DNA of 64,000 nt, from positions 14,392,803 through 14,456,802 of the forward strand of contig NC_049988.1 of the NCBI RefSeq assembly GCF_000003815.2, in the 5' to 3' direction. The notes under the pieces were generated by a model. That model saw only the letters and a program-made list of their open reading frames with translations, searched no databases and was not told the DNA's origin. This DNA comes from Branchiostoma floridae. Its lineage: Eukaryota > Chordata > Leptocardii > Amphioxiformes > Branchiostomatidae. Of the stretch, positions 24,421 to 36,400 are shown piece by piece; the stretch's first letter is position 1; every line of letters starts with the position of its first letter. The translations under genes were made by a program, and so were the position numbers.

Positions 24421-27400
24421 CTAGAGGAAATAGGTGAGCTCATGACGTGTGTATGTGTTCTTGTCGTCGTCTGAGACCTTGGGGTAGGCTGCCACCAGAG
24501 CGTCCTGCCCTCCGATGTACAAGTTGTTGTAGATTCTCCAGTATGTGTCTCGTACCTTCCTTGCAGGATGGAACAAACCCTGTAGTAGGCAAAGAAAGAA
24601 AATCATCACTTTCCTGTAGCTTCCAATCAAATATTCGTATAGATCACAAACTTCTGACAAACCGCTTTAAACCAAAATTTGATCTCTTGCTGACATCAGA
24701 ACTGGTATGAAAAACAAACAAACTTGCAAATGGCTGCTTTTACACTCTTTGAAAATGAATACAGTACAGTGAGCTTATCAAATTTCATAAACTTTCTCTA
24801 AATGTTAAGAATGGAAGATTTTCCAAACCAAGCTATAAACTGATAGCATTTCTTTTAAATCCTCTTAATACTGACTAAAATGCTCGTAAGGAAAGGGTTG
24901 GGCACAACCTTACAATACATGCTGTAAACCCAGTGGAGAACAACCAACAGTTGGACCTACGGACTCAAAAAGGCTACGAGACAACCCTTACCTTTTATAC
25001 TAAGTGTACTTCATACTTCAGAAAATTCAATAGAGAAACAGCAAAAAAGTCCATCTGACCTGCAGACAGTACTGTAAGAGTTTCCCCGGCCCCAGCGCTA
25101 CTCTCAGCCCCTCCAGCGCGTCCATGACGGCCTGGATGACATGAGGAGACGTCTCGAAGATGTTTGGCCACACGTAGTTGGCCAGGTGAACCAGCGCATC
25201 CTCACAGCCGAACCCGTACACCCCCAGCGACATGTGTTTGATAGCAGAGCAGGCTGTTTGTCTGTGCACCAGGTCTCTGTGGGGTGCAAAAGAGAAGAAA
25301 TTAACAAGAGACAGGGCTTCCTGACTAACAGTGGTCCTATTTTGTAGTTTATAGTTGACCATACGAGAGTCACTGTACTTTTTTCGTGTCGATGAACAAA
25401 GTTTTTGTCAATTACAGTAGCTGAAAACTTGAAGTTGCTAGTACGTTGCATCCTGTGAAACTAATTTCTTAATGCTTAGTCTTGTGTGGTATGTTTCAAT
25501 TTGTTTGTGTGCCAATGTAAACGATTTCTACTGACTCTGGCTCCTGTTGCAAACCAAGTGCATAGCATTTATTCATCGTTTCTGACTGACCCAGGACTCT
25601 GCTGACAGCTTGGCTACTGTTATCCCTTCTACCAAACACCGTTAAGTGATAGAATGAAGAACAATATCATCTTTAGAGATATTTTTAAGACGATAGCTCA
25701 CCTGTCCATAAGGGCATCCTCTAACAACGGAGTCACAGCATAGATGTAGTCCTTCCCCATCTCACCGATGTACTCAAACAGGAAGGACAGGGACTTCAGG
25801 ACGCCGTTCTGGACGTTTAGTTCCGGGACTCGGTACTCGTTCATCAGCGCAGGAAGAACTGTGAAGGGGGAGCAGGTCTCCGCCACAATTGCTATGGCAA
25901 CGGTTGTGCAGACACGGTTCTGTCGCTCCTGGACCTTCAAGTTGTTGAGCAGTGTGGCCAGTACGTCGTGAGGACTGCAAGTAGAAAGGATGTTTGTCAT
26001 TCTTACATCTCTATAATGTTAAACGTGTCATTTTAAGCTCATGAAAATAGATTTTCAACAGTTTGAAGTTAAGAATTTCTGTCCTGGGATGGAGGAACGG
26101 GTCCTGAAGACCGCCCTGTATGTACGCTGTCTACCAAACAGACTTAACAACTATGACCATAAACAAAAGTCATTGCTAAAGCATGTGATGTTATGAATGC
26201 AGTGAGAATGAAGTCTGTTGGTTTGTGTCACCCACATCAGTGTGGCAGGCCCACTGAGAAAAGCCTGACAATGGTTCTGAGTGCTCAACTTTGTCTAGCA
26301 TTTCATCTGTCCTCACAGACAATGTGTGTCTGGTTGGAATATATGGATGAATGCAACACAAACAGAACGAATCTTATTCTAGGCCTAGGAAAAAAATGGT
26401 GTTTCCTGTTTCCAGACAGACCCTAGAAAAACCTGCGGACCCTAGCCTTTTTTTGGGGGGTGGGCCAAAATCTGTAAGTACAAAAAAACTGCTTGTCCTA
26501 TCTAATGAAGGATAACTGTATCCACAGATTTGTAACCAATTATGCACAAAACTGAAGTTTAACATTGAAAATATAAGTGTAATCATACATTTAAGTTTTA
26601 CTTTGCTAAACTGTATTGCACCACTACAGTTTTGGCCAGAGTATGATAAAAAGGAATAAAAAAAGATACTCCCTTTCTAACGACCCTAATTTTTTCAGAA
26701 CTGAAACAGGAAACAACATTTTTTTTCTAGGCCTAACACTTCAGTTTACCCACCCTGACAGCAAACCCATGAGGGAGTCAGAAGATTGGCACCAGAGAAT
26801 GTGAACTCCACTCACCCGATAGCCTTGGCGATGTAGCCAAATGTGTTGACTGTTGCTCTCCTGATGGCTTTCTTGTGGGCCTTCAGCAACTCCAGCAGCT
26901 CGAAACAAATCCTCATCCATTCACGAGCAGACACAAACTCTGAGCCTCTGTAAAAAAATGAAAAGAACTTCACAGAAAAGCTCATATCTAATCTAACAAG
27001 AACACAACTTGCTTGCAAACTTTGCATACATTATTCCAAGCATTTTTTCACCACTTAATTGACAGACCACTGTACTTTTTGGCTGTATCAAAAATAAATA
27101 AACAAATCATTTTAGGAAGAGGGACAGATAGTGACTGAACTCCCTTTAATAGGGGTGCCTAAGCATTTGCACAAACCTTATGAAATTTGTACGAATCTTA
27201 CATGATACGCACGAGTCACTAAGCGAAAACACACAAATCTTATGAAAAATGCACGAATCACTATGCGAAAACGTACAACAGTGAAACCTCAGTCTGACGT
27301 GCTTTCTCAGCAGAGACGTCCTTGTCTCTGACAGGGATAACTTTGTCATCATCATAGGTAAAACCGTCTAGGAAACATTCAAGAAGCTTTTCTATCTTGC

Positions 27401-30400
27401 AATTGGGGTACCAATAATAGGTGGAACACAAAGCCCCCCATTTTCACTGGACACCTTGTATCTTACTCCCCATTTTCTGCCACAAGAATTGTGTCTTTCA
27501 TTACGCGTGTATTGGTTGGATGAGCAGGGTGAATGACAACTATACATGGACAATGCAAGAGCAACTGACCTGTCTGCAATTCTGCCCACCAGGTCGATGC
27601 AGTTCTCCTGCACCTTCTCGTGACGGTTCTTCAGGATGGGAGTGAGACGGGGTAACAGGTCCTTGATGGGTGGAGTCATTTTCTGCATGCCGATGACGTT
27701 GACGATGGCCTTGAGCGCGCCGAGAATCGAACCCAGCACCTCCGGGTACTCTTCTCCCAGGTACTCATACAGCACCACTCCCAAATGACCCATCAGTTTT
27801 TCCTGGCAAGAAAACACAAAAACATTTTAAAATGCTGCTAAGTTAAAAACAAATTTCTTAAAATCTAAGAAATTTAAGTTAAATTTCAACTTGATTGGCA
27901 GATCCCTTGTGGTTATATTGACCGAAGAATCATGCTAGTTTTCTACGGCTTTGTAGTTACGATGTATTGCCTCAGTCTGACGTGCTTTCTCAGCAGAGAC
28001 ACTGGCCTCTGACAGGGATAACTTTGTCATCATCACAGACACTGTACTGTACAGTTCATAACTTTGTACTAAGTGTGTGGGAACTATTCCCTGTATGTTT
28101 ATTTCACTAAGACTTTAAACAACTTGCTACTTCATGTTTCCATATCAGCAGATTAAGTTGCCCTTATGGCTGAAAACAATGCTTACAATAAGTCCCATGC
28201 ACCTGCTAGAATGACACTCTTTTGTTTGCTTGAAACAGATCCATATGTATGCATGGAATGTCAATACTCTCATGTCCCTAATAAACATACCTTCCGGAAT
28301 AAACATACCCCCCGGACAAATCTTCAAAATCTAATAAACATACCCCCCGGAATAAACATACCCCCCGGAAAATGACCAAATTGACCATGCTACTTCTGTT
28401 CAAGGGAAAGATTATAAGATAATAACAAATAAGCAGGTAGGTTATTTTTATTTACTTATACCTGATCACCAAATCAGTTAAATATAGCTGTATGAATAAT
28501 GAATATTGAATAACTATAGATATCTTGTTCAAATTATAATATTTTCTCCATTTTCTAATGAAAGGTATACAGACTCCTAACCGGGGGCCAACAGTGCTTT
28601 CAAATTCAACAAGTGAAAATTTACATGATGTATGAATTTTCTACTCAGAACTTGAAGCAAGTAATCAATAAATATTTTTGTACATTACTTAAAATTACTG
28701 GCATATCAATAAAATCATTATAAATATAGCTCCAAGTACTCAACCATATATGTTTTAGACATAACCACCAATTAAAACACACATCAACACTCCCAAAATG
28801 GACAAAAACTGTTCACAAAGTTTTTGTGAGAGCTCGTCTGTGAAGTAGCCCAGCATTCAGGCCACAAATACTAAATATGTTACAGATTATATTTTGACAC
28901 TAGAAACCGCTAAAATTAGAAAATTTTATGATTATTTCTGAAATTCAACACTCTGAAAATATATATGACATTTTGTATCCATCATTTCACCGAAATAAAA
29001 TCATTTTCACCCGTTTACGGCCTCATTTTAGTGATTCGAATCTGCCGCGCAACAGGGTGCTACCTTTACTGTCAGTGCGTGTTATTCCTGGCAGCCATGT
29101 TGGATCAGTTTCGGTCTTTTTCTTCAAGTTAAAAGCTGTTTTTACGGACGGATTTCTGCTGTTTTTGGAGAATTTGCAGCCCCAAAACCCACATTACAAG
29201 GGAAAGAAGGTTCTAATTGTTGTTTCTTATGTGAAGGAATTATTCGTCCGCCCCGTTGACGCTGCCGATAGCGCATGGAACCACATGGTCGGAAATATAC
29301 TGTACATGCTAAAATTATGTGATCAGTGTGTTCATTTACGATGTAAATAGAGACTGTAAAAGTTGTTTATATAAAAAATTGTGCTTCAAAACGTCAGTGT
29401 GGCGGCTTATTTTCCCAATAATAACATTTATTTTGTACATTCATAGCGAAATCGACCGATATTTTACATAATCGCTAGGATGTTTGGGTCACAGTGGAGG
29501 GGAAATCCGAGCCGCTTCGGCCAAAAATAGTGAATTTTGAGCAAAAATACCGCGGACATATGGGCAGAAAACCCCAAACTTTTTATTATGCGGTTGTCCC
29601 TGGTTAGCAAAGCCCCAATTTTCAAAAAAATAATAAACGTACCGTCCCAAATAAGAACGTACCGGGTGGAATTTTCCTGGGAAAAAAATAAACGTCCCGG
29701 TACGTTTATTAGGGACATGAGAGTATGTCACTGAGCAAAGAACAGCTAATCTCCAAGCAGATCCTATGGTAGCATAAGATAGTATCAAAAGTTGCCACAG
29801 GAGTAAAGCCGGCCTAGGAGTGTGTTTGGCAGTGGCCGATGACTCCCTTTGGCCAGCTGTACTCCTTAGCCAGCTTTGATACTATCTTATGCCACTGGTA
29901 AATCTGCCTGGAGATTAAGAACAGCTACGATATTCACAACCCACCTCCTGACAAGTCTTCATCACCACGGCGATGCGGGAGATGAGGTCGGCAGCTTGCT
30001 GACGAACCTTCGCTGCCTTGTTGTTCAGCCGCCACAGGATGGTACCACAGATCTGGGGCAGGTACGGCTTCACACGCTTGGCCAGAGCGTTCACAATGGT
30101 GCCGAAACCATTCAGCATCACAACATCCTAAGTGAGGAGAGAAAAGGATTTTCAATATAAAAAGCAGTACTGGCTTTTTTCAAACTATAAAAACCAACAA
30201 CAAAATATACAATGTCAAAACCTGCAGGAACAAATAGAGCTGAAGCAGCTATGCCAAAACCATTCAGCATCACAACTTCCTAAGTAAGGAGAGAAACAGA
30301 TATTCAATCCAGAAACTGGCCTCAAATGCATTGTAAAAATCAACAACAACACAATATACATGTACACAGTCAAAACCTGCGGGAACTAATTGAGCTGAAA

Positions 30401-33400
30401 CACAGCGATGATTTTTACAGGCTTTGTTATCATTACTCTCAATCCTGACCAGCCTTGGCTCAGTCTGACGTGCTTTCTCAGCAGAGACATTCTTTGTCTC
30501 TGACAGGGATAACTTTGTCATCATCATAGGCAAAACTGACAAGCTAACCTTCACTGTCTTGTTATTGGGGTACTTTCAGTTAGAACCTTCTGGGCAATTT
30601 TTCCCTTGGATCATTTTTTCTTTAGGTCCAAGCATTGACAATCCTGTCTATCTTGGACTCCTGTCTGCAGTGACTATTTTCTAAGTCCCTTGAGAGGTCA
30701 CTGTGGTCAGGTTTGACTGTATTTTGAGAAGCTGAAGTTGGAATTTGGGTTCATTGAAATTTTTGATGCTCCAAAACTGTATTAACAGACAGTTCAGCTA
30801 GAATTAGACTGTTGAGCTGAGTTTATTGTGATACCCTTTAGCTCAGATTGAGCTAATCTTCCAGGGCTCATACAAATAAGGCATACAGTATATACAAATA
30901 TGTAAACAAATACAATAACATCTACCCAAAACACGTCAGACACACAAGGGTTACCCCACCTCTGTAGTCTGTTCCTGGAAGGCATACAGAATGCCGTCGA
31001 TAAGCTGTTCCTCCAGACGGGAGTCAATGTCGGCCGCGCCCAGATTAGCCATGATCTTCTCGATGGTCTCCATGACCATCTTCCTGTACTGTTCAGCCTC
31101 GTCCTTCAGGTCATCCACGATGCGGCTGATGATCTCTGCTGCACCCACCTTGTTGGCAATCTCCACGGTTGTGTCTACAAGCTGTTATAGGTAAATACAC
31201 ATTTCTTTACTTACAGAATACAACAAAACATAGCAAGAGAGCAAGCTGTTATAAGGGTAAAACACAGACCTGTCCTAGAGAACATGATTTCTACATAGAC
31301 TTGGTGTCAGGCGCCAGGAAATGTATCTATCAACTTGTGGAGATCACAGGCATGGAGTTGAATAATCATGGTAAGCTCTGCATTCAAAGTCAACATACTG
31401 TATATGAAATTGGCCATTAGTACACTTATCAGTACATCCGTCTAATGTCAATGAGGTATAACTCCATTGTAACCTTTTGTGCAAACCTAAATTCCTCTGA
31501 CATAAACTATCCTTTACCAATCTATCTCTTGGTAACTGTATGGAAGCCTTGTCCAAGAATCACACTGTAAATGTGTAATTCACGCTTAAGATTCAAAAAG
31601 AAATCCTGACCTGTCTGTAGTTCCTCCTGTCCAGGGCCATTCTGTGCTGCCAGAAGTGCTTGAAGAAGGGCGGCAGGATTTCCTCCCGGATGTACTGGGG
31701 CTCCACACCGTCTGTGGCACAGCACTGCTTCACTACCTGCAACACAACAGAGGCTGCTCACAGAAAAGGTGGATCTTTCTTCAGATCTTATTAAGACAAA
31801 TGTCACCTTAAACATGGAAAAGGATCTAGAAATCTTGAACACAGGAAAGAGAACTACAGATTTCTGGAACCACATTTAAGAATGGATGCCTGCATTTCCG
31901 GTTCACTGACATTTACCTGAGTACAAAACCTTGTAAAATCACCATGTAACTAGGGCCAAGTGCACATAGTACTGTAGAGCCATGGTAGCCCGTTGTTGCT
32001 ATGATATAATGCCTCAGTCTGACGTGCTTTCTCAGCAGAGACTCTAGCCTCTGACAGGGATAACTTTGTCATCATCACAGACATTAAAACTGTACCAAAT
32101 AGCTTAGATGAGAAACAATTTTTAACACCTTAACTAGATAACAGTCTATGTGCTTCTCTGATTTCCCTTACATCTCATTGGAATGGTTTCTTTGAAATGG
32201 ACAACTATGAACAGAAATCTCAATAGAACGATACTCACTTTCAACACAATCTTCTTCATTTCCTCATCAGGTGACTGGAACTCTCGGATCAGGATGAGCA
32301 TCACTTCACGGGTGTAGTAGCTGGCGTACTCAGCATCCATGAGGGGGATGAGGTAACCAATAGCCTTCAGGAAAGCAGCTAGACCCTGTGGCGTAGGATA
32401 GCACATTTGGGTTAGGTCCCTGTACATAACTGCCTATATCACATGATATGGCTTGGAAAGCTCTCCATGCCAATGTTGCTATGATGCAATGCCTCAGTCT
32501 GATGTATTTTCCAAGCCAACATAATTGCATCTGACAGAGGACAACTTTGTTATCATGATAGACACTAATTTTTTTTATTCTTAGACTCGAGTTGTTTTTT
32601 TCCAGCACAGGTTCATACTTCATTCACATTACCCACAAGTTTCAAATGCTCAAGAAACATAAACTATGTCTTGGCAATATTCTTAAGTCTATCAGACAAT
32701 ACAACTCGTCATGCAGAAAGAGTGAAATGAGAAATTCTTGCATACCTTTCCTCTGTGCTGGCGGATACCCTTCCAGAGAGGTTTGAGAACACTGTCAAAG
32801 GACTCGATACCGTAGGGCGTGGCGGCTTCAGCCAGGGCAGCCAAGGCCAACGCAGTGATGGTGCGCACTTTCTGCTGCTCATCTACCAGACCTGAAGACG
32901 ACAAAATTTTTTAGAAAAATTCTTCAATAGAAATAAGACAAGAAAGCGAACAAGTGTTTGTCTATAACATCATATTAAAGGGGTCTGTGTAGTCTTTTAA
33001 TTGAACTTTAATTCACAAGATTGATAATAAAATTCATAGCTTCTTGTTTTAACAATGCCTCAGTCTGACGTGCTTTCTCAGCAGAGACGTCCTTGTCTCT
33101 GACAGGGATAACTTGTCATCATCATAGACATGAAGTACATAATTCCAGGCTATAAATACCTTGAGATTACAGAAACATAGAAATAACTTTGTAATTTGGC
33201 AGGCTAAAAGAGTACAGACTCAGTACGTGTGATCGAGTTTTATGGAGGACATAAAAAAAATCAAGAGCCCTGATATTCTATGTGAATTGTTACCCTATGC
33301 TTCTTATTATTTAGATCTTTGTATTTCACAGTTTTGACTTTTTAAAAATCAAACTAAGGCTGAAACAAGAACCAGAAATAAAGAAACAACAACTGGTATT

Positions 33401-36400
33401 CAATCAATGTTCATTGTTAGTCTAAGCTTCTGTACTATTGAGGACTTTGTTTTGACATTTTAAATTTCAAACGATGACCCAAATAAGGACCACCTACCAT
33501 GCTCAATGATCTCCACCAAGTTCTTGAGATGAGGCAGGATGGCACAGCCCATGAGGATGGCGATCTGCTGCACGATCTTAATTCCCGTGTGCCGAGCCTG
33601 CCACGACTTCTTACTCCTGCACACAGCCTTCAGGAAGGGCAGGAGGGAGGGGATGCCAAGAGCAGACGCCACGACGGCGAACGCGCGGGCCGTGGTGTTA
33701 CGCACGTACTCATCCAAGTTGTCAATGTCAGGACGCATGGTGGAGATCATGGTGGCCAAGCCTGCAGCCTGAATTTATCGAAACACACAAGTTGTATTAT
33801 AGCTTTTTCTTCTATATAATATAAAAGCCCTGTTCTTAATGTAAAATCTGCCACAAGTTACCAACATTATGGGGGGGGGGTCTAAACAGGGAAGCTGCAA
33901 CCTCTTTCTTTCAGCATAAACTTTGAGAGAAAAGCCTGATCACATGATCTACAAACTTATATCACTTTAAGAGAGATACTGAAATCACTGCCATTACTAA
34001 ATACACCATTTTGCTATCTTATTCCTTCACTTCTTGTCATAAATGATATGCCTACTGCAGTTTTTAGTTGTCTACAGGCAGCTTCCCGAATTCAGCAAAA
34101 GCACAAATTTATGTCAGCTTAAAAGACATTAAGAAATCACTGCCATAACCGGATATGCCGCCATTTGGCTTTCATATACATTTGTGAATCATTTCAAATT
34201 TTAATTTACTGTATGATCAATAATGCCAAACTGTACATAATCTCATAGAGTCATGGGTCCAGGTTGCCCGTTGTTGCCACAATACAATGCCTCAGTCTGA
34301 CGTGCTTTCTCAGCAGAGACACTAGCCTCTGACAGGGATAACTTTGTCATCATCACAGACACTTAACTATACCAAATGGCTTAGATGTCAAACATTGTAA
34401 AAAAAAAATACAAACAATGTTTGTATAGTTTAAGATTGTCTAACAATGTCTAGACTACTGTTTTCCTATCTCAACAAGAAAGTGTACGTACCTTAGCCAA
34501 GTTGGAGATGATCTCCCTGCCCTCCACACGTGCGTAGTAGTCCTCATCGATCAGCAGCGGCTCAATCACCACCAGGATCTTGTGCACGTAGGGTCGCACC
34601 AGGTCATCCAGCTTGTACAGGATGCGGTCAATCACCTTCACCAGCAGATGGCGCTCCTGATCCTCCAGTGTGGGAGACATCAGCAGGGGGAGGATCTGGT
34701 TGAAGAGGGGACCGGCTCCGAACTCTCGTGCCTTGTCTGTGATCTGTCTCAGGGCAGCCTGAGAAAAAAAAAGTTCATGAAAGAAAAATTTAGCATCAAG
34801 GCTCATCTGTGTTGATAAAATACATAGTCAAGTGTGGGAGACATCAGCAGGGGCAGGATCTGGTTGAAGAGGGGACCGGCTCCGAACTCTCGAGCCTTGT
34901 CTGTGATCTGTCTTAGGGCAGCCTGAAAAAAGAGTCAAACGTGAATTTTCTCTCTGACAGAAAGTTTGAACAAAGAGAACGGTTTGACGCCTTGTCTGTG
35001 ATCTGTCTAAGGGCAGCCTGCGAAGAAAAGTTCAGAAAAGAAAAATTTAGAATGAAAGCTCATCTGTGTTGATAAAATACATAGACTGTGGTACATTATC
35101 TCTCACAGCCAATGGCTAATTAACACCATCCCTACGGAGCTCATCAGTTGAGTTGGATGCTAGGAGCACAATTAAGTCATGCATAGTCTTTTTAAATTTC
35201 TATTTAAGTTATTCCCTAGTGTTAGATAACACTACAGTACAAAAATTTTGCAGAAAGCGGAATGGGTTAAAAAGAAAAAGCTTGGTATAATACATGGATT
35301 TTTTTATCAAAGGCATAACAGTCTAGTGAAAAGTTAAAGAAAGAGAATTGTTTGAATGCATTCTTACCTTTCTCATGGGTGGAGTACCATTCTTAATCTT
35401 CAGGAGGAGCTTCATGATCTTCCTCTCTTTCTGCTCCTCTGCACTGAGCGTGGACTCATCAACGTCCACCAACAGCTTGTCAAAGTACTGCACATCATCT
35501 ATACAGGAAAGAACACAGCTATCAGTTTTTCTGATGAAACCAGCTAATGAAGAAGTCATAGAAAAGAAAGCATTTTTAGCATTGGAAAAAAGCTCGTCTT
35601 TGTACGTACACGACAAGTATTTCATGTGATGAAACATAGCCTTTTCAAGCTGGCCTTTTCAAGCTGCCACTACCAGCCCAAAGCTGCCTAGGCAGACCCA
35701 TGTAATAAGTTGTTTCATTGTCAATAAATAAATCAAGAAAGCTGCGATCAAACACAGAACTGTACATGCTACAATGCTATGGTCTAGCAAAGTTTAAAAG
35801 ATTTCAACGTTTCAATGTCTCAGCCACAATATTTACCAGGTTTGAGGAAGGGCAGGTTGCCCGAGGGCTGGTCAGTCAGTTGTTTCAGGCTCTTGTCCTC
35901 CACCTGAATGTGGAAGCCTGTCATACCACCCATGGGTGTGGGGGTAGCTGTGAGCTTCCTGGCTGGAGTACGGATGGGCACATAGCCGGCTGGGGGAGCC
36001 AGAGTCTGCAAGAAAACAACATTTTCAGAGTTAGATTGCTAAACATGAGGTGGTGGTATAGACAGGGTTGCCACAAGCATGTATGTAAGCCCAGAAGTTA
36101 TGTCTTCTAAAAATTTATCGTCTTCCTTATTTTTGTTCCATCTTCCTTACACCTATAGATGTAAGTCAGGCAATGCTTTGAAGAGGTACATGTACTTTCT
36201 TACATGTCCTTTATCAGTGTAGGTGTTTTGCATCATACAATGCTGTTAGGAAAAGTCAATGCCTCAGTCTGACGTGCTTTCTCAGCAGAGACGTCCTTGT
36301 CTCTGACAGGGATAACTTGTCATCATCATAGACATAAATCTAACAACACAAATTGTTGACTTCAGCTTGTTTATCATCTAAACATTGTACGATACAGTTA

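Noticed and set aside
28928-29350. 140-codon plus-strand frame inside the transposon at 28265-29725
   Set aside because: No transposase motif (no recognisable catalytic triad or helix-turn-helix); probably chance, kept only as a note.
27286-36334. CRISPR array or simple transposon family for the SF3B1 intron repeats
   Set aside because: Copies are 75 nt, kilobases apart, one per intron, all in sense orientation, with C/D boxes and paired ends; this fits snoRNAs, not spacers or random insertions.
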